33,791 bases of DNA from Sphingomonas hengshuiensis (GCA_003240755.1 QFNF01000033.1:1-33791), one strand, 5' to 3'; shown: positions 7,012-15,928, counted from the stretch's first letter. Notes: generated from the letters alone by a model not told the origin. Numbers and translations are program-made.

Positions 7012-8720
7012 TACGCCGCCGCGGCATCGACCGGCCGCGAATAGAAATATCCCTGTCCGAACGCACAGCCGAGCGCCACCAGCGTGTGTTCGAGTTCCTG
7101 CGTCTCGATCCCCTCTGCCGTGGTGCGCATCCCCAGCGCCTGCGCAAGGCTGAGGATCGCGCGGACGATCGCGACCTTGTCGCGGTCGGCCAGCATGCCG
7201 GTGATGAAGCTGCGGTCGATCTTGAGCTTGTCGATCGGCAGCTTCTGCAGATAGGCGAGGTTCGAATAGCCGGTGCCGAAATCGTCCATCGCGATGCTGG
7301 CACCCAGGTCCTTCAGCGCCAGCATGGTCTGCAACGTGCGGTCGGGGTCGACGACGAACGCGCTTTCGGTCAGCTCGATCGTGAAACGGTCGCCGCACAG
7401 GCCATGGCGGACCAGGACATCGGCGAACATCGTCTCGACATTGTCGCGCTGCAGTTGCACCGCCGACAGGTTGACCGCCATGCGCGCACCGCTGTCGCGA
7501 CCGCGCTGGCGGTCCCATTCGGCCAGCGTGCGGGCCGCCTCGTCCATCGCCCAACGTCCCAGCGGCACGATCAGCCCGGATTCCTCGGCGACGGGGATGA
7601 AGGCGGTCGGCGAAATCTGTTCGCCCTCGGGCGTCCGCCACCGCGCCAGCGCCTCGAAACTGTTGATCCGCCCGTTCGACAGGTCACAGATCGGCTGGAA
7701 GGCGAGGCGTAGCTGCCCTACCTCCAGGGCATGGCGCAGCCGGGTCTCGATCGAGAACTGGCTGCGCACGATATCGAACAGATGGGGGCGATAGACCTCG
7801 GTCTGGCCGGTCCGCTTCGACCGCTTCACGGCGAACTGGGCGTGACGGATCATGTCCTCCGCCTCGTCATCGGCATCCTCGCCCAGTGCGATGCCGATCG
7901 AACATTCGACCCGGATGCTGAAGTCGGACAACTGGAACGGCTGGACCAGCGCCTGTTGCAGCCGCCCGGCGACCTGCAGCGCGTCCTCGGTCCCCTCGCG
8001 CAGGCCCAGCAGCACGGCGAATTCGTCGCCGCCGGTACGGGCCAGAACGTCGCGGCTGCGCAGCACGCCCTTCAACCGTCGCGCGACCGAGATCAGCAAT
8101 TCATCGCCCGACAGCGACCCCATGCACGCGTTGACGCGGCTGAACCGGTCGAGATTGACCACCAGCACCGCATAGCGCGCCCGGTCGACCGCCACGATCA
8201 CGTCCTCGACCAAGTCGGCAAAGCCGGTCCGATTGGGAAGGCCGGTCAGCGAATCGGTGCTCATTTCGCGCCGCAGGCTGGTTTCGGTGCGCTGTTCGGG
8301 CGTCTGGTCGACCAGCGACATGACACAGCGCGGCGTCTGCACCGACTCAGGCCGCCGCGCCAGCGTCACGTCATAATGGCGGCTGTCGACGGCGTCGCCG
8401 ATGCGCAGCGCCATGCGCCGCCGGCAGTCGACCGATCGCAGGAAGCCGGTAATCTGATCCGCCAGCCCATCCAGCAGCGCGTCGCGTCCCTGCGGCGCGC
8501 TGAACCCGGCGGCGCGGAACGACAGGTTGACCGCTTCGAACCGGACCGTGCCGTCGCTCAGCGATATGATCGCGGTCGGGACCGGCAGCAGGTCGAGCAT
8601 CCGTTCCCGTGAATCGACCGCGGGCGATTGGATATCCTCGGACACACAGCAAGGCACCGGCCGGTCGTCCGGCGGTGGTTGCGTCCTGAACGCCGAAAAT
8701 ATCTGCCGACCCAAAGCCAT
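6984..8720 (-). CDS. PAS-like, GGDEF and EAL domain cyclic-di-GMP protein
   Basis: This 578-residue cytosolic protein has a PAS-like sensor (about 40-135), a GGDEF domain (about 150-310) and an EAL domain (about 320-575). The GGDEF site is intact (GGDEF at 230-234). An RxxD inhibitory site (R221-D224) lies five residues before it, and the GTP-binding N197 and D206 are kept, although the usual GH is GS. The EAL domain keeps E356-A-L, NLS (417-419), E449 in ELTES, DDFGTGYS (479-486), K499/D502 and AEGIE. Both cyclase and phosphodiesterase chemistry are therefore possible; the net direction cannot be told. No membrane helix is seen. Its 3' end overlaps the convergent CCA gene by 28 nt. Confidence 0.95.
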   Translation of the reverse strand: MALGRQIFSAFRTQPPPDDRPVPCCVSEDIQSPAVDSRERMLDLLPVPTAIISLSDGTVRFEAVNLSFRAAGFSAPQGRDALLDGLADQITGFLRSVDCRRRMALRIGDAVDSRHYDVTLARRPESVQTPRCVMSLVDQTPEQRTETSLRREMSTDSLTGLPNRTGFADLVEDVIVAVDRARYAVLVVNLDRFSRVNACMGSLSGDELLISVARRLKGVLRSRDVLARTGGDEFAVLLGLREGTEDALQVAGRLQQALVQPFQLSDFSIRVECSIGIALGEDADDEAEDMIRHAQFAVKRSKRTGQTEVYRPHLFDIVRSQFSIETRLRHALEVGQLRLAFQPICDLSNGRINSFEALARWRTPEGEQISPTAFIPVAEESGLIVPLGRWAMDEAARTLAEWDRQRGRDSGARMAVNLSAVQLQRDNVETMFADVLVRHGLCGDRFTIELTESAFVVDPDRTLQTMLALKDLGASIAMDDFGTGYSNLAYLQKLPIDKLKIDRSFITGMLADRDKVAIVRAILSLAQALGMRTTAEGIETQELEHTLVALGCAFGQGYFYSRPVDAAAAYQLLLDRNA

Positions 8721-8754
8721 TGCGTCCGGTATGCCGCACGGAAGTTAAAAGCTT

Positions 8755-8783
8755 CTGAAATCGAATGCGTCGGACTGAAATCG
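8755..8783 (-). repeat. Pair of 9-bp direct repeats upstream of the GGDEF-EAL gene
   Basis: CGATTTCAG occurs twice on the minus strand (8783-8775 and 8763-8755). The copies start exactly 20 bp apart, about two helical turns, 35 nt upstream of the GGDEF-EAL start and just after the parC stop. The spacing suits a dimeric activator or response regulator binding one face of the DNA. No regulator is identified. Confidence 0.35.
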
Positions 8784-11039
8784 TTATGAAAACCGATTGT
8801 CGCGCGGGAACCCGTTGGGCGGCATCCGCCCGGCGGCACCACGCGCGGCGCGCCACGGCGACAGGTCGCCCTCGGTCCGCATCCGCCCGGTTTCTCCCCC
8901 CATCGTCCAGTGCAGCCCATCGGCGAAGCGCAGCGTCCGCGCATCGGACAGGCCGCCGTCGCGGAACCGCTGCAACTGCACCCCCTGCCCCCGCGCCATC
9001 TCGGCCAGTTCGCTCAGCGGGAACAGCACCAGCTTGCGATTGTCGCCGATCGACGCGACATAATCGTCCTCGGGTGCGATCGGGCGTACGACCTTCAGCT
9101 TCGCTCCCGGACGCGGCGCCATCACCTGCTTGCCCTTGCGCGTTTCGGCCAGCACGTCGGCCACCCGCACCGCGAAGCCCCGCCCGTCGGTGGCGGCCAG
9201 CAGCAGGCGGTCCGAGGCCGCGGCGCGTGCCAGCCCGACGATGCGCGCATCGCCGTCAAGGTCGATCATCGCCCGCACCGGCTCGCCGAAACCGCGCCCG
9301 CCGGGCAGCCTGTCGGCCCCCAGGGTATAGAAGCGCCCGCCATCGGTCGCCAGCAACAGCTTGTCGGTGGTATGCGCGTGAAAGGCAAAGGCCGGGCCGT
9401 CCCCTTCCTTGAACCGCGCGGTATCGGCCGAGGCGAGGTCGACATGGCCGCGCAGCGCCCGGACCCAGCCGCGCTGCGACAGGATGACGGTCAGCGGCTC
9501 GCGCTCGATCATCGCTTCCGCCGGAATTTCCCGCGCCGGGGCGGCTTCCTCGATCGCGGTGCGCCGCGCGCCAAGTGCGGTTTCGCTGCCATAACGGTCG
9601 CGCATCTTCGTCAGGTCGCGCTTCATCCGCGTCCGTTGCCGCGCCTCGCTCGACAAAAGCAGCGTCAGCTCGGCCTGCTCCTTTTCCAGCTTGGCGCGCT
9701 CGCCGCGGATTTCCATCTCCTCGAGCTTGCGCAACGATCGCAGCCGCATGTTGAGGATCGCTTCGGCCTGCCGGTCGGTCAGGCCGAATTCGGCGATCAG
9801 CACCGGCTTGGGCTCATCCTCGCTGCGGATGATCGCGATCACCCGGTCGAGGTTGAGATAGGCCGCGAGATAGCCGTCGAGCAGTTCGATCCGGTCGGCG
9901 ATCTTCGCCAACCGATGCTCGCTGCGCCGGCGCAGCACGACGAACTGGTGGTCGACCCATGCCTTCAGCGCCTCGCGCAGCGACATGACCCGCGGGGTGC
10001 GGTCCTTGTCGAGCACGTTGAGGTTCAACGGCACGCGCGTTTCAAGGTCGGTCAGGCGGAACAGCCCGTCCATCAGCACCTGGGCATCGACCGTGCGACT
10101 GCGCGGTTCGAGGACGATACGGATCTCAGCATCCGATTCGTCGCGCACGTCGGTCAGGATCGGCAGCTTCCTGTCGTTGATGAGGGCCGCGATCTGTTCG
10201 ATCAGCTTGCCCTTCTGCACCCCGTACGGGATCTGCGTCACGACGATCTGCCAGCCACCGCCCTTCTCGCGCTCGATCGCGTGCCGCGCCCGCACGCGAA
10301 AGCCGCCGCGGCCGGTGGCATAGGCTTCGCGGATCGCGGCGGGGGGATCGACGACGATGCCGCCGGTCGGGAAATCGGGGCCGCGGACATGCGCCAGCAC
10401 CGCCGCGTCGTCCGCCTCGGGCTGATCGACCAGCACGATCGCGGCATCGAACAGTTCCGCGGCGTTGTGCGGCGGCACGCTGGTCGCCATGCCGACGGCG
10501 ATGCCGCTGGCGCCATTGGCCAGCAGGTTGGGGAACATGCCGGGGAACAGTTCCGGCTCCTGCTCCTCGCCATTATAGGTCGCGCGGAAATCGGTCGCGT
10601 CCTCGTCGAGGCCCGCCATCAGGTCGATCGCGACCTGGGTCAGCCGTGCCTCGGTATAGCGATAGGCGGCGGCGTTATCGCCATCGATATTGCCGAAATT
10701 GCCCTGCCCGTCGACCAGCGGATAGCGCAGCGCGAAATCCTGCGCGAGGCGGACCATCGCGTCATAGACCGACTGGTCGCCATGCGGGTGGTATTTGCCG
10801 ATCACGTCGCCGACGACGCGGGCACATTTCTTGTACCCCGATGCCGGGTCGAGCTTCAGCAGACGCATCGCCCACAGCAGGCGGCGATGCACCGGCTTCA
10901 ACCCGTCGCGCACGTCGGGCAGCGACCGCGCGGTGATCGTCGACAGCGCATAGACGAGGTATCGTTCGGACAGCGCGCTGTCGAACGGTGCATCGAACAC
11001 GCCGATCGGCGTCGCGGGGTCGGTCAGATCACTTGCCAT
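8784..11039 (-). CDS. parC: DNA topoisomerase IV subunit A (ParC)
   Basis: This 751-residue subunit cuts and rejoins DNA, with ParE, to separate daughter chromosomes. The N-terminus has [20 protein letters not shown] and [10 protein letters not shown]. The active-site tyrosine is Y128 in [12 protein letters not shown]. The region [16 protein letters not shown] has Gln89 and Asp93 where E. coli ParC has Ser80 and Glu84, the fluoroquinolone contact residues. The C-terminal third contains the degenerate beta-pinwheel repeats ([38 protein letters not shown] blades). The length matches alphaproteobacterial ParC and is shorter than GyrA. The GyrA-box is absent, which supports ParC over GyrA. It lies 60 nt downstream of the TetR gene on the same strand. 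Confidence 0.95.
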   Translation of the reverse strand: MASDLTDPATPIGVFDAPFDSALSERYLVYALSTITARSLPDVRDGLKPVHRRLLWAMRLLKLDPASGYKKCARVVGDVIGKYHPHGDQSVYDAMVRLAQDFALRYPLVDGQGNFGNIDGDNAAAYRYTEARLTQVAIDLMAGLDEDATDFRATYNGEEQEPELFPGMFPNLLANGASGIAVGMATSVPPHNAAELFDAAIVLVDQPEADDAAVLAHVRGPDFPTGGIVVDPPAAIREAYATGRGGFRVRARHAIEREKGGGWQIVVTQIPYGVQKGKLIEQIAALINDRKLPILTDVRDESDAEIRIVLEPRSRTVDAQVLMDGLFRLTDLETRVPLNLNVLDKDRTPRVMSLREALKAWVDHQFVVLRRRSEHRLAKIADRIELLDGYLAAYLNLDRVIAIIRSEDEPKPVLIAEFGLTDRQAEAILNMRLRSLRKLEEMEIRGERAKLEKEQAELTLLLSSEARQRTRMKRDLTKMRDRYGSETALGARRTAIEEAAPAREIPAEAMIEREPLTVILSQRGWVRALRGHVDLASADTARFKEGDGPAFAFHAHTTDKLLLATDGGRFYTLGADRLPGGRGFGEPVRAMIDLDGDARIVGLARAAASDRLLLAATDGRGFAVRVADVLAETRKGKQVMAPRPGAKLKVVRPIAPEDDYVASIGDNRKLVLFPLSELAEMARGQGVQLQRFRDGGLSDARTLRFADGLHWTMGGETGRMRTEGDLSPWRAARGAAGRMPPNGFPRDNRFS

Positions 11040-11099
11040 CGGCGGTGCGATAGCAGGCGATTCCGCCGCCCGCGAGAGGCGAATTGGAACGAACCGGGA

Positions 11100-11678
11100 T
11101 CAGGCCGCCTGCAGCCCGTGCCCCGCCCCGCATGGCAGCTTGCCGTCGCACAGCGACACGACGTCGGCGACGATCGACTTCCATTCGGCATCGCCCATGT
11201 CGATCAGCCCGAACAACCGCATCAGGAACGCGCCCTCCATCGCGACGAAGGCAAGGCGCAGCCACCGCCCCCCCGCCGTCGAAACGTCGATCGCATCGAC
11301 GCGATTGCGATACCATTTGCGGATCTGGTCCATGTGCTGCGGCGAATTGAGCAACGATACCAGCAGGCTGGGCCCCCGACGGCGGGATCGGCCGTCATAA
11401 TCGGCGGCATAGGCGATATGGGCACGCACCCATGACGGTTCGTCACCGGCCTTCGCGCCGAGTTCGATCATCAGTTCGGCATAATCGTGCTGCCAGCGTT
11501 CGAACATCGCCGCGATCAGCGATTCCTTGCTGCGAAAGCTGTACTGCACGCCGCCATTGGTAATACCCATCTGTCCGGCCACCGCCGCGATGGTAAGGCC
11601 GGCCGGGCCCTTTTCCATCGTCACGTCCTCGGCGGCATCCAGCAGCTTTCCCCGTTCGATCGTACGAATGCGTCCCAC
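11100..11678 (-). CDS. TetR-family transcriptional regulator
   Basis: This 192-residue regulator has an N-terminal TetR helix-turn-helix (about 8-55). AAEDVTMEKGPAGLTIAAVA is followed by the recognition-helix region MGITNGGVQYSFRSKESLIA. The rest is an all-helical ligand and dimerisation domain, with WVRAHIAYAAD and a C-terminal segment like TetR_C domains of AcrR-type repressors. Two cysteines lie near the C-terminus. It diverges from the alpha/beta hydrolase gene at 11822, with a palindrome over its own promoter in between, so it probably represses itself and perhaps the hydrolase. The ligand cannot be inferred. Confidence 0.9.
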   Translation of the reverse strand: MGRIRTIERGKLLDAAEDVTMEKGPAGLTIAAVAGQMGITNGGVQYSFRSKESLIAAMFERWQHDYAELMIELGAKAGDEPSWVRAHIAYAADYDGRSRRRGPSLLVSLLNSPQHMDQIRKWYRNRVDAIDVSTAGGRWLRLAFVAMEGAFLMRLFGLIDMGDAEWKSIVADVVSLCDGKLPCGAGHGLQAA

Positions 11679-11751
11679 GTCGTTCCCCCTTGGGTCCGCC
11701 AGTCCGGCGGCTTTCCCCTCCCCGCATTTTGCTTAACCTGCTGACCGGCGG

Positions 11752-11792
11752 CGTACAAATTTATTATACGATAACTCCGCTTTAATTGTCGT
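11752..11792 (-). promoter_or_regulatory. Promoter and candidate operator of the TetR gene
   Basis: The minus strand carries a perfect TATAAT -10 hexamer (11768-11763), with ACGACA (11792-11787, four of six -35 positions) 18 bp upstream. Overlapping the -10 is the imperfect palindrome CGTA-x-AA-xxx-TT-x-TACG (11752-11770; 12 of 18 non-central positions symmetric). It lies in an AT-rich island in G+C-rich DNA, between the divergent TetR and hydrolase genes. This is the usual arrangement for TetR self-repression. Confidence 0.6.
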
Positions 11793-11821
11793 TTGCCCGG
11801 CGCTGTTGCAAGGATGCCCGC

Positions 11822-12682
11822 ATGTCCACTCCCCGCCAGCCGATCTCTTCGTGGGTTCCGATGACATGGCCCGACCTGACCGGCCGTCCCCGGCCAGAAC
11901 CGGATCGACAGTTCCGCTATGGTGCAGACCGGTTGCAGGTGGTCGATCTGTGGCTGCCCGCCGGGGGGAACGGCGATCGCCGGCCGACGGTGCTCATGGT
12001 GCATGGCGGGTGCTGGCAAAGTTCGATCGCGGACCGCCGGCTGATGGATTGGGCCTGCGCCGACCTGCGCGACGCCGGGTTCGCGGTGTGGAACATCGAC
12101 TATCGCGGCGTCGACCGCAGCGGCGGGGGATATCCCGGCACCTTTCGCGATGTCGCCCGGGCCGCAGACCTGCTGCGCATCCATGCCGACGACCAGCGCC
12201 TCGACCTGTCGCGGATCGTCGCGGTCGGCCATTCGGCGGGCGGGCATCTGGCACTCTGGCTGGCGGCGCGACCGAGGCTGCCGGCCGGAAGCCCGCTGGC
12301 GACGCCCGACCCGCTGCCGATCGCGCATGTCGTCAGCCTGGGTGGACTGCCCGACCTGGCGGCGGTGGAGGCAAGTCCCGACAATGGCTGCGGCACCGAC
12401 GTGATCGCGCGACTGGTCGGCGACCGGCCGGATCGCTTTGCCGACACGTCCCTGCCATGCCTGTTGCCGATCGGCGTCGGGGCCGACCTGCTGAACGGGC
12501 GCGAGGACCGGATCGTGCCGGCGCGCATGGCGCCCGCCTATGCCGCGCTGGCCCGCGCCGCCGGTGATCGGGTGCTGCTGCACGAGACCGGCGATACCGG
12601 CCATGTCGAACTGATCTCGCCCGGGGCAGGAGCCTGGACGATGGCGGTCGGGCTGGTCCGGCGGGCGGTGGCGGCGCGTTAG
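11822..12682 (+). CDS. Alpha/beta hydrolase (esterase or arylformamidase-like)
   Basis: This 286-residue hydrolase has the oxyanion-hole motif VLMVHGGCW (57-65) and the nucleophile elbow GHSAGGH with S138. A late aspartate in GREDRIVP and a histidine in TGDTGHVEL complete the catalytic triad. HGG-W with GHSAGGHLA resembles the BD-FAE/esterase-lipase and KynB-like arylformamidase groups; the substrate is not known. I chose ATG 11822 because AAGGA lies 7 nt upstream. A TTG 36 nt earlier is in frame but has no ribosome-binding sequence. There is no signal peptide, so it is cytosolic. It diverges from a TetR regulator whose operator-like palindrome lies in the shared gap, suggesting control by that repressor. 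Confidence 0.88.
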   Translation: MSTPRQPISSWVPMTWPDLTGRPRPEPDRQFRYGADRLQVVDLWLPAGGNGDRRPTVLMVHGGCWQSSIADRRLMDWACADLRDAGFAVWNIDYRGVDRSGGGYPGTFRDVARAADLLRIHADDQRLDLSRIVAVGHSAGGHLALWLAARPRLPAGSPLATPDPLPIAHVVSLGGLPDLAAVEASPDNGCGTDVIARLVGDRPDRFADTSLPCLLPIGVGADLLNGREDRIVPARMAPAYAALARAAGDRVLLHETGDTGHVELISPGAGAWTMAVGLVRRAVAAR

Positions 12683-12736
12683 CCCCCGTGGCAGATGCAG
12701 CGCCTGCCGGCCGGGCAAAGCCGCCCCGCCACCTAA

Positions 12737-12808
12737 TTGCGCGGGCCCGCCCCTTCGGCTATGCGGCGGCTTTCCGCACGGGTCGGGCAGCAGCGTCGAA
12801 ACCCGTGC
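12737..12808 (+). promoter_or_regulatory. Putative purC promoter and leader hairpin
   Basis: TTGCGC (12737-12742) and TATGCG (12760-12765) are spaced by 17 bp, a weak sigma-70-like promoter. Shortly after the expected start site, GCACGGGT (12776-12783) and ACCCGTGC (12801-12808) form a perfect 8-bp stem with a 17-nt loop, ending 21 nt before the purC ATG. A leader hairpin could protect the message or control translation. No known purine riboswitch core is recognisable. Confidence 0.4.
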
Positions 12809-12829
12809 CGTTTCGTTGAAGGGATTCGC

Positions 12830-13609
12830 ATGGCTCGCCGCCGCCAGATCTACGAAGGCAAGGCAAAGATCCTCTACGAGGGTCCGGAACCGGGTACGCT
12901 CATCCAGTATTTCAAGGACGACGCCACCGCCTTCAATGCCCAGAAAAAGGGCACGATCAACGGCAAGGGCGTGCTGAACAACCGCATTTCCGAGCATGTC
13001 TTCACGCTGCTCGGCAATATCGGCGTGCCGACCCACTTCATCCGCCGCCTGAACATGCGCGAGCAGTTGATCCGCCAGGTCGAGATCGTCCCGATCGAGG
13101 TCGTGGTGCGCAACGTCGCCGCCGGTTCGATCAGCAAGCGGCTGGGGATCGAGGAGGGGCAGCAGCTCCCCCGCACGATCATCGAATATTATTACAAGGA
13201 CGACGCGCTCGGCGATCCGATGGTGTCGGACGAACATATCCTGTGCTTCGGCTGGGCGGCGCAGGACGAACTGCACGAAATGGCCGACATGGCGATCCGT
13301 GTGAACGATTTCCTGTCGGGGCTGTTCGCTGCGATCAACATCCGGCTGGTCGACTTCAAGCTCGAATTCGGTCGCATCTGGGACAATGATTTCAGCCGCA
13401 TCATCCTGGCGGACGAGATCAGCCCCGATGGCTGTCGCCTGTGGGACATGACCACCAACGAGAAGCTCGACAAGGACCGCTTCCGCCGCGATCTGGGCGG
13501 CGAGGTCGAGGCGTATCAGGAAGTCGCGCGGCGGCTGGGCCTGCTGCCCGAGGGTGCGGACTCGGCGGTGCTCGACCTCGAAACGCATCGCAAGAAGCGC
13601 GAGAAGTAA
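12830..13609 (+). CDS. purC: SAICAR synthetase (PurC)
   Basis: This 259-residue enzyme joins CAIR and aspartate using ATP, the eighth step of IMP synthesis. Signatures run in order: [15 protein letters not shown] (ATP-binding start), [42 protein letters not shown], and DFKLEFGRI followed by [13 protein letters not shown]. The length is typical for the bacterial single-domain form. I chose ATG 12830, preceded by GAAGGG 6 nt upstream. A longer in-frame start at 12737 would be inside the promoter region and adds residues not seen in the family. The gene ends 21 nt before a strong hairpin and is convergent with the acyl-CoA dehydrogenase gene. Confidence 0.96.
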   Translation: MARRRQIYEGKAKILYEGPEPGTLIQYFKDDATAFNAQKKGTINGKGVLNNRISEHVFTLLGNIGVPTHFIRRLNMREQLIRQVEIVPIEVVVRNVAAGSISKRLGIEEGQQLPRTIIEYYYKDDALGDPMVSDEHILCFGWAAQDELHEMADMAIRVNDFLSGLFAAINIRLVDFKLEFGRIWDNDFSRIILADEISPDGCRLWDMTTNEKLDKDRFRRDLGGEVEAYQEVARRLGLLPEGADSAVLDLETHRKKREK

Positions 13610-13630
13610 GGCTCGCGAGCCACCGGCCTG

Positions 13631-13658
13631 ACGTACCCCCGCCCGCGCGGGGGTACGT
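13631..13658. terminator. Bidirectional hairpin after purC
   Basis: ACGTACCCCCG (13631-13641) and CGGGGGTACGT (13648-13658) are perfect 11-bp inverted repeats around a 6-nt loop, in the 61-nt gap between convergent purC and acyl-CoA dehydrogenase genes. There is no clear T-run on either strand, but the stem and its position make a shared terminator likely. Confidence 0.75.
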
Positions 13659-13670
13659 GTTCGCGGGCCG

Positions 13671-15473
13671 TTATCCCCGCGCGAACAGCGCCGGGTCGAG
13701 TGCCATCACCGCGTCCGCCCCGCCCTCGATCTTGCGCCGCAGCGCACCGGTGTCCGGAATGATCCGCTCGGCATAGAAGCGCGCCGTCACCCGCTTGCCT
13801 TCGACGAAATCGGGATCGCTCTCCCCCGATGCCGCCAGTGCTTCGGCCGCCGTCAGCATGCGCAACCACATCAGGCCCGTCGCGACGATGCCCATGATGT
13901 GCATGTACGAATGCGCGCCGGCACCGACATGGTTCGGGTTCTGCATGCCGTTGCCCATGAACCACATCGTCGCCGCCTGCAGGTCCTTGAGGCCCCGCTC
14001 CAGCCGCTCGGCGAAATCGCGCGTTGCATCCGCCCCCTTGGCGGTCGCGATCTCCTCGGCGACGATGCGGAAGAAATGCTGGATGGCACGTCCACCATTC
14101 TGCGCCAGCTTGCGTCCGACCAGGTCCATCGCCTGCACCCCGTTGGTGCCTTCGTAGATCATCGCGATCCGGGCATCGCGGACATATTGCTCCATGCCCC
14201 ATTCGGCGATGTAGCCATGGCCGCCATAGACCTGCTGCGCATTGGTCGCGACGTCATAGCCCTTGTCGGTGCCATAGCCCTTGATGACCGGGGTCAGCAG
14301 CGACACGAGGTCGTCGGCCAGTTCGCGCGTCGCCGCATCCTCGCTCATATGGGCAAGGTCGACCTGCAACGCACCCCACAGGCACAGCGCGCGCAGCCCC
14401 TCGGTCAGCGCCTTGCCCTCCATCAGCATCCGGCGAACATCGGGGTGGACGAACAGCGTGTCGGCCTTTTCCTCGGGCTGTGCCGGCCCCGTCAGCGCGC
14501 GGCCCTGCCGCCGGTCGCCGGCATAGATCACCGCGTTCTGGTACGCCGTCTCCGCCACGCCCAGCCCCTGCAGGCCGACCCCCAGCCGCGCGGCGTTCAT
14601 CATGATGAACATGGCGGCAAGGCCCTTCATCTCCTCGCCGACCAGCCAGCCGGTCGCCCCGTCATAGTTCATCACGCAGGTCGAATTGGCATGGATGCCC
14701 ATCTTGTGCTCGATCGAACCGCACGACACCGGGTTGCGCGCGCCCAGCGACCCGTCGTCGTTGACCAGAAACTTCGGCACGACGAACAGCGAAATGCCCT
14801 TCGAGCTTTCCGGCGCGCCCGGCGTCTTGGCAAGGACCAGGTGGATGATGTTGTCGGTCAGGTCGTGTTCGCCCGACGAAATGAAGATCTTGGTGCCGGT
14901 GATCGCCCACGATCCGTCGTCGTTCGGCACGGCGCGCGTCTTGATGAGGCCGAGGTCGGTGCCGCATTGCGGCTCGGTCAGGTTCATGGTGCCGCCCCAT
15001 TCGCCGGACACCATCTTGGGCACGTACATCGCCTGCTGCTCGGGCGATCCCTTCACCAGCAGCGCGGCGATCGCGCCATGGGTCAGGCCGGGATACATGG
15101 CGAACGCCATGTTGGCGGAGATCAGATATTCCTCGAACGCGGTCGCGACGACGTGCGGCATCGCCTGCCCCCCGAACGCCTCGGGTGCCGACAACGTGCC
15201 CCAGCCCGATTCGACGAACTGGCGGTACGCGTCCTTGAACCCCTCGGGCGTCGTCACGCTGCCGTCGGCATGGCGGGTACAACCCTGCTGGTCGCCCGAT
15301 GCGTTCAACGGGAACAGCACCTCGGCAACGAAGCGGCCGCCCTCTTCCAGCACCGCCTCGACCGTGTCCGGCGTCGCGTTGGCAAAGCCGGGCAGCGCGG
15401 CATGGTCGCCGATCCTGAGGACATGGTCGAGAATGAAGCGGGTGTCGCGGACCGGCGGGGTATAGCTGGGCAT
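13671..15473 (-). CDS. Long acyl-CoA dehydrogenase with C-terminal extension
   Basis: This 600-residue FAD enzyme introduces the 2,3 double bond in an acyl-CoA. It has an N-terminal extension domain (about 5-45) and a helical domain. The middle beta domain contains MNLTEPQCGTDLG (163-175) and KIFISSGEHD. The C-terminal FAD domain has QVYGGHGYIAEW (414-425) and the catalytic base E441 in MIYEGTNGVQAMDL. Residues from about 465 form the extra helical domain of the AcdA/PF12806 class, absent from short-chain enzymes. This class is usually assigned to medium or long acyl chains, but the substrate is not certain. It starts 4 nt after the MerR regulator gene on the same strand, so the two form an operon for fatty-acid or related acyl-CoA breakdown. 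Confidence 0.95.
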   Translation of the reverse strand: MPSYTPPVRDTRFILDHVLRIGDHAALPGFANATPDTVEAVLEEGGRFVAEVLFPLNASGDQQGCTRHADGSVTTPEGFKDAYRQFVESGWGTLSAPEAFGGQAMPHVVATAFEEYLISANMAFAMYPGLTHGAIAALLVKGSPEQQAMYVPKMVSGEWGGTMNLTEPQCGTDLGLIKTRAVPNDDGSWAITGTKIFISSGEHDLTDNIIHLVLAKTPGAPESSKGISLFVVPKFLVNDDGSLGARNPVSCGSIEHKMGIHANSTCVMNYDGATGWLVGEEMKGLAAMFIMMNAARLGVGLQGLGVAETAYQNAVIYAGDRRQGRALTGPAQPEEKADTLFVHPDVRRMLMEGKALTEGLRALCLWGALQVDLAHMSEDAATRELADDLVSLLTPVIKGYGTDKGYDVATNAQQVYGGHGYIAEWGMEQYVRDARIAMIYEGTNGVQAMDLVGRKLAQNGGRAIQHFFRIVAEEIATAKGADATRDFAERLERGLKDLQAATMWFMGNGMQNPNHVGAGAHSYMHIMGIVATGLMWLRMLTAAEALAASGESDPDFVEGKRVTARFYAERIIPDTGALRRKIEGGADAVMALDPALFARG

Positions 15474-15477
15474 CGGG

Positions 15478-15921
15478 TCAATCCTTCTCCGGGGGGGCGC
15501 CCTCTGATGGGGCGGTGTGATGGGGCAGCGCTTCGATCGTGGAAACGAAGTCGTTGAGTTCGGCGATCGCCGCGTCGATGTCGCGGCGCTGGTTTTCGAG
15601 GAAGGCGACGCGGTCGCGGCACTTCTGCAACGTCACCTGCCGCTGCACGACGCGCCCGTCGCCGATATCGTACAGGTCGATCATCTCGCGGATGTCGGCG
15701 AGGCTGAACCCCACCCGCTTGCCGCGCAGGATCCAAGCCAGCCGCACACGGTCGCGCTGCGAATAGATGCGGGCCAGCCCGCGCCGCTCGGGGGCGATCA
15801 GCCCTTCGTCCTCGTAGAAGCGCAGCGCCCGCGCGGTAACGCCGTAATCGTTGCACAGGTCGGTGATCGAGAAACGATCGCCCTCAGTCGAATCGGCGCT
15901 GTCGGTCAGGGAAGCTACCAT
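15478..15921 (-). CDS. MerR-family regulator of the acyl-CoA dehydrogenase operon
   Basis: This 147-residue regulator has a winged helix-turn-helix starting at FSITDLCNDYGVTARALRFY (17-36), then EDEGLIAPERRG and the helix GKRVGFSLADIREMIDLYD. A coiled-coil dimerisation helix (about 95-130) follows. It lacks the metal-binding cysteines of MerR or CueR; the only cysteines (about C23 and C101) are isolated. It is closer in layout to LiuR-type regulators of acyl-CoA and branched-chain amino-acid catabolism. It is the first gene of the operon with the dehydrogenase, 4 nt apart. The operator in its promoter implies self-regulation, and the ligand is probably an acyl-CoA (inference). Confidence 0.92.
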   Translation of the reverse strand: MVASLTDSADSTEGDRFSITDLCNDYGVTARALRFYEDEGLIAPERRGLARIYSQRDRVRLAWILRGKRVGFSLADIREMIDLYDIGDGRVVQRQVTLQKCRDRVAFLENQRRDIDAAIAELNDFVSTIEALPHHTAPSEGAPPEKD

Positions 15922-15928
15922 GACCGCA

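Noticed and set aside
8910..11435. Very long open frame on the plus strand, opposite parC
   Set aside because: It is antisense to a well-supported parC gene. Its translation is a low-complexity His/Asp/Arg/Gln-rich product typical of the complementary frame in G+C-rich DNA.
11621..13588. Long minus-strand open frame across the hydrolase and purC
   Set aside because: It is antisense to two well-supported genes, and its product is Gln/Arg/Asp-rich without family features.
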